DNA from: Physcomitrium patens
Lineage: Eukaryota > Streptophyta > Bryopsida > Funariales > Funariaceae
DNA: 64,000 nucleotides
Reading direction: 5' to 3'
Assembly: GCF_000002425.4 (NCBI RefSeq)
Contig: NC_037261.1
Span: forward strand, 9,600,701-9,664,700
In this document: one piece after another, positions 21,661-33,287 of the stretch
Layout: each line of letters begins with the position of its first letter
Numbering within the stretch: position 1 is the first letter of the stretch
Translations under genes and position numbers: made by a program
The notes under the pieces: generated by a model
What the model was told of the DNA's origin: nothing
Seen by the model: only the letters and a program-made list of their open reading frames with translations
Databases searched by the model: none

Positions 21661-22290
21661 AGTTGATGCAATTGGAAGGATGAAAGAGGATTGTGGTTCT
21701 TTAACAGAGGTTCGCAGGTTTTTGGGTGCATGTGTATTTTATCGAATCTGGATCCCTCATTTTGCTCACATAGCGGATCCATTATATGAACTGTTACGCA
21801 AGGATTACCGATTTGAATGGGAAGAAAGGCATATTCAGGCAATGCAAAGATTGAAGAAATTTTTGATGTCACCTCCAATATTGAGGAAGGTTGATTATAA
21901 GTGCAATAGACCAGTGATTCTTACTGTAGACGCTAGTCCAATTGCCGTTGGATGGGCTGTGGGTCAAGATGATTCGAATGGGAGTAGATTTGCAGTTCGA
22001 TTTGGGGCTAAAGTTTTAAGTATTCGTCAGCGTGCATATTCGCAAGTCAAAAGAGAACTTTGGGGAGTCGTTTCGGCTATGAAAGCTGAAAAGGACTATT
22101 TGATTGGGGCAGTAGTAGTAATTGAAACAGATTGCTTGCCATTGCTTGGAATGATTATTAACTGTTCAACGCCAGATATTGCAATGTTGAGATGGATTGC
22201 TTATATTAAGTCACTAAATCCAGAATTTAAGCATATCACTGGAAAGGACAATTTAGTAGCAGACATGCTATCTCGAGAAAGATACGAGAG
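21661..22290 (+). CDS. A1: RT end and RNase H
   Basis: RNase H removes the RNA strand during reverse transcription. After the RT thumb (EVRRFLGACVFYRIWIPHFA) comes ILTVDASPIAVGWAVGQDD with the first catalytic Asp, VKRELWGVVSAMKAEKDYL with the Glu, VVIETDCLPLL with a second Asp, and FKHITGKDNLVADMLSR with the last. All the usual anchors are visible in order. Confidence 0.85.
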
Positions 22291-23780
22291 GGAGGACGAA
22301 ATGGTTGAAGACATTGATGATGTCGGATTGAAATTCTATTCAATATCAAATCTCAACAAAGAAGACAAGCTATTTCTTGAAGAATCTTATGAAGGAGAAT
22401 TATTGGATATTGGTCATTATTTGAATACCTTGTCTAAGCAGGGGAATTGGTCTACAGAAAAATTCAAACAAATAAGAAAAATAGTATATGGATTTTTACT
22501 TCGAGATGGATTCTTATGGAAGAGACCGAAGAAAGGAATTAGGATGCCACAACGAGTGATAGGCAAAAGGGAAGAAAAACTAAAATTATTAAAGGAGTTT
22601 CATGATAGTTTATGGGCAGGGCATAGAGGAATTTGGGCTACTTTTGCTAAACTCAAGGAACGATATTGGTGGAAAAATATGTATCGAGATGTGCTTTCAT
22701 TTGTAGAGTCATGTGAAATCTGTCAATCGTATTCTAATATCCGACATCGAGATGGTCTTCATCCTACGTATTCTCTGACTATTCAGTTTAAATGGGTTGT
22801 TGATTTGGTTGTTATGCCGGTTGGGTTATGGCAGATGAGATATTTGGTTTTAGCTCGTGAAGATTTATCAAATCAAGTAGAAGGAAGAGCATTGAGGACA
22901 AAATCTACAGAGGGTATTTGTAGGTTTTTGCTTGAAGATGTCATTTGCCGTTACGGGTGCGTAGGAAAAATCACTGCAGATCGTGGAGAATTAAATGCAC
23001 AAGAAGCTCGTAAGTTCTTTGAAAAATGTGGAGTTAAACTATCACTAACTACTGCTTATAATCCGGAAGGGAATGCGAAAAGTGAACGTGGTCACCCGCC
23101 GATTGTGAAAGCATTGGTTAAAGCTTGTAATGGGAAGGTTAAAGAGTGGCCACGGCTTTTGTCATTTGCATTATGGGCTGATCGAACAACACATAGTTCG
23201 GTGACAGGATATATGCCAGTAGAACTTATGACCAGGTCAAAAACCAATTATGCCGATTGACGAAACGGTACTTATTTGGAGTATGCTACCATGGGAAGAT
23301 GGCTTGCCCAGAGAAGAACTTCTGGCTATTAGGATTCGACAATTGGAGCAAAGAATGGAAGATGTCCAGATAGCATTGGAAAGGTTAAAAAGAGCAAGGT
23401 TACAAAACAAGGTGCGATTCGATAAGCAACATCGATTGAGACCAAAAGCAATCGAGGAAGGTGACTGGGTACTTGTTTATGACAATAGTCTGGATAATCA
23501 ATATAGTACTTTGCGGAAATTTTCAAAACGTTGGTTTGGACTATATGTTGTAACAACTGTTCATGATAATGCGACTTACTCATTACGGGAGTTAGATGGT
23601 ACAAAATTGACAATACCAATTGCAGGGAAGAGAGTAAAAATATTTAAACGAAGACACGCAGAGATGAATATGGAAGACCTTAATGAAGGTACAGAGATTC
23701 CGCAGCAAGAAGATGAAAGTGATATGGATCATGAAGGTGACGAAGACGAACTAGACAAAGACGTAGGGGATATATTCTGA
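22291..23780 (+). CDS. A1: integrase
   Basis: Integrase inserts the DNA copy into the genome. The N-terminal zinc-binding region shows HDSLWAGHRGIWATFAKLKE and then VESCEICQ. The DDE core shows WVVDLVVMPVG (first Asp), ITADRGELNAQEA (second Asp) and EGNAKSERGHPPI (Glu). The C-terminal GPY/F-like part shows GDWVLVYDNSLDN, LRKFSKRWFGLYVV and HDNATYSLRELDG. It ends in an acidic tail (EDESDMDHEGDEDELDKDVG) where B carries a chromodomain. The known family role and the motifs agree well. Confidence 0.85.
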
Positions 23781-23828
23781 ATCAAACAGCAATTGGGTAA
23801 ATTGGTGCATACCGGAGGATGCACAAGT

Positions 23829-23842
23829 TTAGAGGGGATGGA
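23829..23842 (+). other. A1: polypurine tract
   Basis: TTTAGAGGGGATGGA immediately precedes the 3' LTR. A2 and A3 have CAGAGGGGGTGGA in the same place. Confidence 0.7.
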
Positions 23843-25303
23843 TGTCGTGTTGTAACACGAGTATACAGTGAAAATAAAAAGAAAGGGGAATTTTATTAAT
23901 ATTCAGTTACCTCGAATATTGGGAGCAACGACCAACTCCTGTACAAATACTGAGTGGCTAAGTTCAGTCACCCCGTTACAATCAGTCAGGGCATACTGAA
24001 ATGCTCCATTCAATTCCAATAATGGGAGTGAGTAGGAAGAGAAGGACCAATTCACACGACGGGTTCGAGGAGCCAATTGGATCCAATTTTGATAATCCAA
24101 TCCGGGTCCTCTTACCCAATATGAGACCTGTATTGGTGGGGCAACCCAATGCAGTCTAGTTACAGGAAATCCAGGTCTTACTACGGGTCTTAGCCAATCT
24201 GACGCGAGGACCAATTTGACCCAGTTATGGGAAATCCAGGTCTTACTACGGGTCTTAGCCAATCTGACGCGAGGACCAATTTGACCCAGTTATGGGAAAT
24301 CCAGGTCTTACTACGGGTCTTAGCCAATCTGACGCGAGGACCAATATGACCCAATTACGGGAACATCCAGGTTACTACGGGCATCTTTACCAATATAGGA
24401 CCTGAATTGGTCGGGCGACTCAATGTGGTCCCGATTACGGGGTTCGATTCTGTTTCAGGCTGTCCTGTTCTCTGTGCCGTCTCAGGGAACGTTGTTTTCG
24501 GTAAATGGATTTCTTAAAGGCAAAAACGGAGGAGAAAGCTTGACGGCGAGAGCCAATTTCGGATCCAAGCTTGAAGTGGGAGCCAATTCCGGATCTAAGA
24601 CGGAAGATTGAAGAAATTCAGAGGATAAGGTTAGGTGGGATATAGTTTTGGGGGGGGTTTTTTTTTGAGGAAAATCGAGGGAGGAGCTAGTTTTCAAGTT
24701 TTTGGAAGGTTACCAGTTCGGTTTTTATTGGAGGTTTTTTTGAAGATCAAGGGAATTAGAGAGAGGAGCTTCATGCTTCGGGTCAGGGAAGGAAAGACAT
24801 AGAATTTGGATTTTTCTTCTTCGTAGAGTTTTAGGAAGACTGAGACAATCGCTGCTGAAGTCAGTGTTGTAATGGTGAATCGGGATTTTTAAATGAAGTG
24901 GGTTTGAATACTCTTGACTGTTTTGTGAAATCGAGTTATGTCTGTGATTGAAGGATTAAAAGGGTGTCTATAGGATTGAGTATGCGGAGTGAATGAAATT
25001 TATTGGGTTAATCTAACAAGACAGTCAGTGGATACAAGATCGTAAGTACAAAGCAGTATTGAAGGTTAACAGTTTGGGTTGTACGGGGTTCTCTGTAACG
25101 TCTAGAGACCTACCGGCTGGGGTAAAAAGGACTTCGACAAGCAGTCGAAGAGCACCCGTATAGATTTACGGTACATTGTTGCAGTCGTTTATATTTCAGC
25201 AGTCAAAAACTGATAGACTGCTTGACTATCGGCGAATCTCCATACTACCTTCTACAGCCAGACGCCCGGCGCGTTCTCGAGCAGGAAAGCACGTAATACG
25301 ACA
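23843..25303 (+). repeat. A1: 3' LTR
   Basis: 1461 bp with the same ends as the 5' LTR. It is longer because a 66-bp module (GGGAAATCCAGGTCTTACTA... GACGCGAGGACCAATTTGAC) stands three times in tandem at 24157-24354, against once in the 5' LTR. Confidence 0.9.
24157..24354. repeat. 66-bp tandem triplication in the A1 3' LTR
   Basis: Three head-to-tail copies of a 66-bp unit, the inner two nearly identical. The unit corresponds to about 16846-16905 in the 5' LTR. Confidence 0.85.
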
Positions 25304-25544
25304 ACGTTCGCTCATTAATGTTGTAGCCCCACCAATGATCAAGATACTCCAACTTGCCCCATCTTCGTCGTGAATCCAGCACCTTTTCAACCTTGTATTC
25401 TTCATGGTTCTCGATCTCAATACTAGGTGGAGGACATTGCACTCTTCCAGGAAAAGACGACTCTCGATAAGGCTCCAACAGAGAAACATGAAAGACTAGA
25501 TGTACGATCATAGAAGCCGATAATTCCAGACGGTACGCCATTAG
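25304..25544 (-). pseudogene. B1: chromodomain
   Basis: The minus-strand peptide includes LELSASMIVHLVFHVSLLEP (integrase tail), SIEIENHEEYKVEKVLDSRR and LEYLDHWWGYNINERT. The last two are the chromodomain, whose end lies beyond the A1 insertion at 16501-16527. B2 has the matching [20 protein letters not shown]. It would bind histone tails and steer integration. Confidence 0.8.
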
Positions 25545-26681
25545 ATTGATTTACTTTTGGATGATAAATGGTCCCAATCTTCGATAGTCCAACTTATCAC
25601 ATGGTTGCTTGGTCTTGATATTCCGTCGAAGAAGCCATGCTTTATCTCCAATTTTGAAAGTAGGTACTTGATTCCGAAATCTATCTGCAGACGCCTTGTA
25701 GGATTCTTGAGCGGACTGTAATTGAAGCTTCAACACATTTTGAAGCTCTGATAGTTGTTTTATAAATCCTTCAGCTGCTGGATTGTTATTTGTTGACGGA
25801 CTCAATAAATCAAACTTCGAATGATACCCATAGTTGAAAAAGAATGGTATATAGTGAGTCGATGCATGGAGGGTGTTGTTATATGCAAACTCGACTAGCG
25901 ACAGATACGTGGTCCAATCGTCTTGCTGATAGTTGATGCTGCATCGTAAGTATTGTTCCAAGACTTGGTTCACCCGTTCCGTTTGGCAGTCAGTTTGAGG
26001 ATGAAAAGCCGAAGAAAGCTTGATATCCACCTTCAGTATCTCAAAGAGAGATCTCTAAAACTTTGATATGAACTAGGTTCCTTGATCTGATTTGATATCA
26101 TCTGGTAGTCCATGATATCGATACATATTATTGAGAAAGAGCCTTGGTAAGACTTCACTAGACGATGTCTTCTTGTAAGGGACAAAGTGCGCCATCTTTG
26201 TAAGCCGATCTACCACGACAAAGATGCTGTCAAATGAGTTCGATGATGGTAGGTCCGTGATGAAGTCCATGGAAATTGAAGACCATGGTCGACGTGGAAT
26301 CGGCAATAGCTATAGGAGTCCATAAGGGCGATGCCGAGGATTCTTGGATCTTGAACAGATGTCGCAGGAGAGGACAAAATCTTTCACATCCTTCCACATT
26401 TGGAACCACCAAAAATCTCAAGAAATAAGCTCCAAGGTCTTGTTCAATCCAAAATATCCCGCAACTGGAAAATCGTGGCGAGATTGAAGAACTCAGAGTT
26501 GTGCTGGTCCTTTTGGGATATATAACCACTCTTCAAAGTATAAAAGATCTCCTTCCACCTTGAAATTGTTGTCATTGGCATGCTGCTTAATATCAATGGC
26601 TACTGAATCTTCAATGGTCACGGCACGTACCTGATTCAAGAAGTCAGCATCAATTGGCACAATAGTAGCGCAAAGCTGAAA
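25545..26681 (-). pseudogene. B1: integrase
   Basis: The open minus-strand stretch at 26073-26306 has [20 protein letters not shown] (first catalytic Asp), [20 protein letters not shown] and [12 protein letters not shown] (second Asp). 25551-26030 has FHPQTDCQTERVNQVLEQYL (Glu), then [20 protein letters not shown] and TFKIGDKAWLLRRNIKT (GPY/F region). The zinc-binding part lies near 26330-26530. It is a typical chromovirus integrase with a few breaks. Confidence 0.85.
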
Positions 26682-27610
26682 TTACTCTAGCTTCAACAAC
26701 ATCGTACATTGTTGATCAAACGCTACTTCTTGAGCCTTTGGTATAAGATACGATCTCCTCGATAAGGCATCAGATAGTCCTTGCTGCTTTCCAAGTCGAT
26801 AAGTGATAACAAAATTGAACCTAGATAGCAACATACTCCACCAAGCTTGACGTCTATTTAGAACTTGAGCCGACATGAAATACTCCAAATTCTTATAAAC
26901 TGTGTATAGGGTCACTAGATGTGCAGCTCCTTAAAGAAAGTGACGCCATTCTTGAAAAGAATCCACTATAGCAAGAAGCTCCTTATCGTAGATATCATAA
27001 TTGATTTCAGTAGCAGAGAACTTTCGAGAATAGAATGCAACCGGATGGAGCTTCTTGTCTTCTCCCATTTGTGAAAGTACAGCTCCCAAAGCAAAATCCG
27101 AAGTATCAATTTCTAAATAAAAGGCCTTTGTAAAGTCTGGATGTACCAAGATTGGAACCGTAGTAAATGCGGTCTTCAGGTCTTGAAACGCCTTCTCTGC
27201 TAGAGGTCTCCATTTTAGCTTATCTTTGTATGTCAATCGAGTGAGAGGAGCAACAACTTGAGAGTAATTCTTGATGAAGATTTGATAGAAGTTGGCAAAA
27301 CCAAGAAAGCATTGTACGTCTCTAACCGTCTTCGGAACCTCTCAGGATACGATTGCTTCCACCTTCTTGGGGTCCATCTTCAAGCCTTCCGTAGTCACAA
27401 CGAACCCCAGAAACTCCATCTCTATTTAGTGAAATAAACACTTCTCCAACTTGGCATATAGTCCTTACTCGCGTGGTTTCTCTAAGATCAAACGAACGTG
27501 CTTTTCATGCTCTTTCTCATTTTTGGAGAATATCAAAATATCATCCAAATAGATGACAAAAAAATCATCAAGGTGCTCTCAAAAAATGTCATTCATCATA
27601 TGTTGAAAGA
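26682..27610 (-). pseudogene. B1: RT end and RNase H
   Basis: The minus-strand peptide at 26931-27236 includes KAFYLEIDTSDFALGAVLSQ (RNase H, first Asp), KLHPVAFYSRKFSATEINYD and YDKELLAIVDSFQEWRHFL (Glu). 26682-26915 includes ITYRLGKQQGLSDALSRRSY (last Asp). The RT YLDD-type active site counterpart lies near 27550. CCGC at 27611-27614 is the left target duplication of A2. Confidence 0.85.
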
Positions 27611-27614
27611 CCGC

Positions 27615-28842
27615 TGTCGTATTGTAACACGAGTATACCGTGAAAATATAAAGAAAGGGGACTTTTATTAATATTTAGTTACCTCGAATATTGGGGGCAA
27701 TGACCAATTTCACTGCAAATACTGAGAGGCCAAGGTCACTCACCCCGTTACAGTTAGCCGGGGCATACTGAAATGCTCCATTTGATTCCAATAACGGGAG
27801 TCAGCAAAAAAGAAAAAGGACCAATTCAACAACGGGTGAGCCTCGTTCGAAGAGCCAATTGGATCCAATTTCAAGACATCCAATTTGGGTCCTCTTACCC
27901 AATATGAGACCTGAATTGGTCGGGCAACCCAATGCAGTCTAATTACGGGAAAATCCAGGTCTTACTATGGGCCTCAGTCAATCTGATGCGAAGGACCAAT
28001 TTGATCCAATTACGGGAACATCCGGATCTTACTACTGGACTCTTATCCAATATGAGACTTAAATTGGTCGGGCGATTCAATGTGGTCCTGATTACAGGGC
28101 TCCGATTCTGTTTCAGGCTGTTCTATCTTTTGTGCCATTCCGGGAACATCCTTTCGGTAAAAGGATCTCTTAAAGGTAAAAACGGAGGAGAAAGCTCTAA
28201 CGGCGAGAGCCAATTTCGGATCCAAGATGGAAGATTGAAGAAATTCAGAATTAAGGTTAAGAAATGAGAGGGGGGAGAGGAGAGTTTTTTTTGAGAAGGA
28301 TTAGAGAGCTAGCTTCATGCTTTGGGTGGGGAAAAAAGACAAAGAATTGGGTTTTTTTTCTTCATAAGATTTTGGGAAGACTGAGGCAATTGTTGCTGAA
28401 GTCAGTGTTGTAATAGTGAATCAGGATTTTTAATAAAGTGGGTTTGATTACTCTTGACTGTTTTGTGAAATCGAGTAACGTTTGTGATGAAGAATTAAAA
28501 AGGTGTCTATAGGATTGAGTATGCAGAGTGAATGAAATTTATTGGGTTAATTTAAGGAGACAGTCGGTGGATACAAGATCGTGAGTATAAAGCGGTATCA
28601 AAGATTAGCAGTTTGGGTTGTTCGGGGTTCTCCGTAACGTCTAGAGACCTATCGACTGGGACAAAAAGGACTTTGGCGAGCAGTCGAAGGGCATCCGTAT
28701 AGATTTACGATATATTCTTACAGTTGTTTATATTTCAACAGTCAAAAACCGATAGACTGTTTGAATATTAGCGAATCTCCATACTACCTTCTACAGCTAG
28801 ACGCCCGGCGCGTTCTCGAGCAGGAAAGCACGTAATACGACA
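27615..28842 (+). repeat. A2: 5' LTR
   Basis: 1228 bp, TGTCGTATTGTAACACGAG to GCACGTAATACGACA. It has the same modular CCAATT/ACGGGAA/ATCCAGGTCTTACTA repeats as A1 with clear divergence. The primer site TGGTGAACTCGACGTAAA follows at 28847. Confidence 0.88.
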
Positions 28843-28846
28843 TAAG

Positions 28847-28864
28847 TGGTGAACTCGACGTAAA
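28847..28864 (+). other. A2: primer-binding site
   Basis: TGGTGAACTCGACGTAAA, the A1 tRNA-Trp-type site with two C/T and G/A changes. Confidence 0.6.
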
Positions 28865-28920
28865 AGATTGAGGTAGAAGGTATTGGATTTCGTTTGATTT
28901 TATTTTTATTTTTATTTTAT

Positions 28921-30466
28921 GGAAAACAAAAGTAAAAATTTTGAAGGATTTTTGGGAGGAGTTTCTGGTGGGGGTTCTTCTAAAGGACAAAATATGCACA
29001 TGGATCCGTCTATTACTAGTATGTTTCAAGCCTTTTCATTATCAATATAGCAACAGCAAAGCAATGATCGAAAGGAAGCTTTGGCAACTAAAGCATTGCA
29101 AGCAGTGGTCAATAAAATTGATCAATTTGATGGAAGGAATATTTCAAGGTATTTAAGATATTATATTCGTGAAATGGAATTAAATCGCATTTCTGAGAAG
29201 AAAATGGTTGAATTATTTGGACTTGCCACGATACCAGAGATAAGAGACCACATTACATCGATTACGGATCGTTATGGGAATTCATGGGAGGTTTCTTTAC
29301 ATGCATTGAAAGACGAATATTTCTTTGAAGATGCTGATCGCGTTACTAAGAAGTTAATTCTGGAATGGATTGAACGGCCTAATAAGAATTTGCAAGCAAC
29401 AGAGCTACTAAGGGAATTTGAGAGGCAGTACTCTCAATTATCGAAGGTAAAAAAATTGACATTGGAGTCAAACAAAGTTGATCTATTTCTTCAAGCTGCT
29501 GATGGAGAATTGCAAGGGAAATTAGAACTCCTTCTTGAAGACAAAGAAGAAGATGAAGGATTGACAACAAAGTAGAAGAACGTTGAAGATGTGGTGAGGT
29601 TACTTACAAAAAGAGAAAGGAGGAAGGATAGGAGCAATATTCCGAAAACAGTACAAGCACCCAAAGCTCCAGTACGTACAACACCACCAACAATGCCTAC
29701 AGTTCAACCTTCGACATCCTTATCAAAGAAAGTAGATATGGAGATGGAAGAAATTATACGAGGAATGCGAGACCTTCAAATCAAATTGGCAAGACTTAAA
29801 GAGAATACTTCTATAAATAATTCGAAGAATGTTTCAAAACAAGGATATGTACAAAGATGCATTTGGTGTGATGATGCTTCACACACTAGAAAAGATTGCA
29901 ATGAATTTAATAATATGATACAGCAGGGAATTATTTGCTGGAAAGATGGAAAGATAGCATTGAAAGATAGGGATGATCTTCTTCAAACCAATTTTGGCAA
30001 GGGAGGAATGAGAGCATTGGTTCAAGATTACTTAAAAGAGCATGAAACAGCAGCACGAGAAAGTGTAAGTTATGGTGCTAGAGTAGATGATGACCTTGGT
30101 GGAAGAACGGAAACTAGTGAGTTTTGGGCTTCTGCCATTTCTACAATGCAAGAAGGGAAATTACCTCGAGAAGCGTTATTGAGGACTGCAGCTACAATAC
30201 GAGGTAGAACAGGTTGGGAGGATCCTGTTGAGTCTCTTTCAGTTCATGCATATATTGCTAAGAGCCAACATGAAGCTTTGATGGAAGAAAAGAGACGAGG
30301 AAATTTTGATGATACTAGAGAAGGAAATTCTTCTAAGAGGCAAATTCGAGGAGAAAAGGCTCGAGAGGCAGCTTCACAAGAATTGCCTGTAAAGGATACC
30401 TCAGCATCATTGGAAGAAAAAACAAAGGAGACAAAAGATAACGCAAATCAATTGCTTATAAGATAA
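28921..30466 (+). CDS. A2: gag region
   Basis: Homologue of A1 gag. Capsid-like part at 29081-29575 (VVNKIDQFDGRNISRYLRYY, DEYFFEDADRVTKKLILEWI). The zinc knuckle CIWCDDASHTRKDC and the charged linker lie in 29591-30466. Protein identity to A1 is very high. The coding region is broken. Confidence 0.8.
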
Positions 30467-30492
30467 TTTCTGACATTGAAGCGGCAACAAAT

Positions 30493-31865
30493 TTGAAAGG
30501 GGTGTTGGAAGGACATATATTAAATGCTAAGGTGGAATTCACATTAAAAGAAGTCTTAGAAATTGTAAAAAAGGAGTTTCATGATGTTATCATTGACAGC
30601 ATTAAGCGAAAGAGGCAATTAATGGGCGAAACTGGAATGAGTCATGCTATTGATGCAAGAATATATAAAGATGAAGAAGAGGTTGATATTGGTTACAAGC
30701 AACCAACAAATGAAAAGAATGGTTATAATCAACGAGTACGTTTCGAAGATTATAGTGATAAGGAAATAGAAGCTTTGAGCCATTATACTCGAAAGCATTG
30801 GGCAAGGGCAACTATTGAGGTATTGGTGAAAGTAGGAGATATAGAAGAACCAATAGTTGCTTTAATCGACCATGGTTCTGAAATAAATCTCATGTCTAAA
30901 GATCTTTATAAGAAGCAAAAATGGCCAATTGATGTGGAACATGGATGGACAATACGAGCAGCTAATAACATACAGGGCGAATTATATGGAGCTTTTCCAG
31001 ATGTCAAAATTTGGATTGGGGATGTTGCGACGAAGCAACATTTCTTTGTTCAAGATACAACGTCTTATCCGTTGATTTTAGAACAACCTTACATTATGGC
31101 AACACGGATGGAAACAAAAGTACTTGACGATGGTTCTGCTTATGCAATGGTACATAGCGAAGATGGGAGGAAAGCTGTACAATTTCTAACAGTACCTCCT
31201 AACCATGAACGGAATCGAGATAGGTTGAGGGAGAAACCATTGCCAAAGATTGTTGAAGGATTTAAGGATTTTGGGGACGTACCACTGTAAAGCGAGATTA
31301 TGGAGGTACAAAAGAGGAGGTACTCTTGCGAGATGAAGGTGCCTTTGATGTGAGTTTTATTGGTATATTAGAGAATGGAAATATTATGTATAAGAAAGTT
31401 GATGATTTTAAAAGAAAAGAAAAAAAAAGATTATATAATATTGAAAGAGAATTACGCAAGTTAGGTACATTGCAAGATGATGAGAGGATTTTAGGTGTTT
31501 ATGAAGAAAATGGACTGGAAGATTCATTGGAATTGATTACATCTATTGGGTTAGAGGATAATGATAAGATTGTTGAGATTCATTCAAGAGAGGTTTATAC
31601 CATACTTGAATCTTTTCAAGCACCAAAAGTCACTGTAGAGACGAGATATAAAACGGTAGATAAGAAGGTAAAGCCTGTTGCCGGACCATTGCTAGAAGAT
31701 TCTAAAGAAAAAATAGGAGAAGGATCAAAAGAAGCAAGTTTAAGAGATCCAATGAGTACTGGACATCAATTTACTGAAGAGACTTTTGAAGAATTCAAGA
31801 TTGGTTCTGATGGTTCTTTATTGCCGAAGGAAATTACTAGCTTCAAAAAGATGTTGGCGAAATAA
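30493..31865 (+). CDS. A2: linker, protease and RT leader
   Basis: The open stretch 30493-31290 has the linker (TLKEVLEIVKKEFHDVIIDS) and the protease with VALIDHGSEINLMS near residues 125-138. 31326-31865 is the leader with LPKEITSFKKMLAK at its end. It is collinear with A1 19520-20880. Confidence 0.75.
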
Positions 31866-31904
31866 GGTAGATCGTTTGCCTTCAAATCTGATAAAATTGG
31901 GTGT

Positions 31905-33287
31905 GTGGATCCAAATATTATAACACCTATGGTTATCTTCACTGTACCGCATGTACCTTGGAATCTAAGACCGATTCTAGTACCGAGGGCACATTTACCT
32001 AAATTGATGGAACTATTAAAAGAAAAGATAAAGATGAAAATATTGGAACCTTCATTTGCACCGTACTCTAGTCGATGGTTTACGGTACCTAAGAAGAATA
32101 GGTCACTACAGTTTATTCAAGATATGCAACCGGTGAATGCAGTAACTGTCAGGAATGCAGGAATTGGACCTATTGTGGATGAATTAACTGAGGCGTTTGT
32201 TGGAAGGGCGATCTATTCAATGGGTGACTTCTATTCAGGTTATGATCAATTTCAACTTACCGAAGGAAGTAGAGATATGACAACAATGAGGACACCACTT
32301 GGATTGGTTAAAATTTGCACTCTTTCTCAAGGCGCGACCAACTCAGTTGCACATATGATGAATGGGATGAATAAGGTATTGAGAGATTTTATTCTAAAAA
32401 AGACTATGCCTTTTGTGGATGATGTTCCTATAAAAGGGTGCAGAGAAGGAGACAAGGATGAAACTTTAGATACGAGGGAATGTCGCAAATATGTTGTTGA
32501 TCATATACAAGATTGTGAAAAGATTTTAACTCGACTTGGAGAAGTTCATCTTACATTATCGGGTATGAAGTCCGTATTTGGAATACGAGAGATTGTAATT
32601 GTTGGATATTTATGTGGATCTTATGGAAGAAAACCAGATCCGACTAAAGTTGATGCAATTGGAAGGATGAAAGAGGATTGTGATTCTTTAACAGAGGTTC
32701 GTAGGTTTTTGGGTGCATGTGTATTTTATCGAATCTGGATCCCTCATTTTGCTCACATAGCGGATCCATTATATGAACTGTTACGCAAGGGTTACCGATT
32801 TAAATGGGAAGAAAGGCATATTCAGGCAATGCAAAGATTGAAGAATTTATTGATGTCACCTCCAATATTGAAGAAGGTTGATTATAAGTGCAATAGACCA
32901 GTGATTCTTACTATGGACGCTAGTCCAATTGCCGTTGGATGGGCTGTGGGTCAAGATGATTCAAATGGGAGTAGATTTGCAGTTCGATTTGGGGCTAAAG
33001 TTTTAAGTATTCGTCAGCATGCATATTCGCAAGTCAAAAGAGAACTTTGGAGAGTCGTTTCGGCTATGAAAGCTGAAAAGGACTATTTGATTGGGATAGT
33101 AGTAGTAATTGAAACAGATTGCTTGCCATTGCTTGGAATGATTATTAACTGTTCAACGCTAGATATTGCAATGTTGAGATGGATTGCTTATATTAAGTCA
33201 CTAAATCCAGAATTTAAGCATATCACTGGAAAGGACAATTTAGTAGCAGACATGCTATCTTGAGCAAGATATGAGAGGGACGACGAA
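31905..33287 (+). CDS. A2: RT and RNase H
   Basis: One open stretch (452 aa to 33263) carries RT with WFTVPKKNRSLQFIQDMQ, YSMGDFYSGYDQFQLTEGS, TLSQGATNSVAHMM and the catalytic FVDDVPIKG near residue 170. RNase H follows with LTMDASPIAVGWAVGQDD and VIETDCLPLLGM. It is near-identical to A1 in layout. Confidence 0.85.

Larger units (their letters stand above)
16528..25303 (+). mobile_element. A1: young long-LTR Ty3/gypsy element in B1
   Basis: The 5' LTR is 16528-17861 and the 3' LTR 23843-25303, with a 4-bp target duplication ACGT at 16524-16527 and 25304-25307. The internal 6.0 kb has a primer site, gag, protease, RT, RNase H, integrase and a polypurine tract in the usual Ty3/gypsy order. There is no chromodomain; the integrase ends in an acidic tail. 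Comparing the distal LTR halves by eye gives about 2 percent difference, mostly C/T and G/A, so it is recent. It looks nearly whole, with a handful of breaks. Confidence 0.9.
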
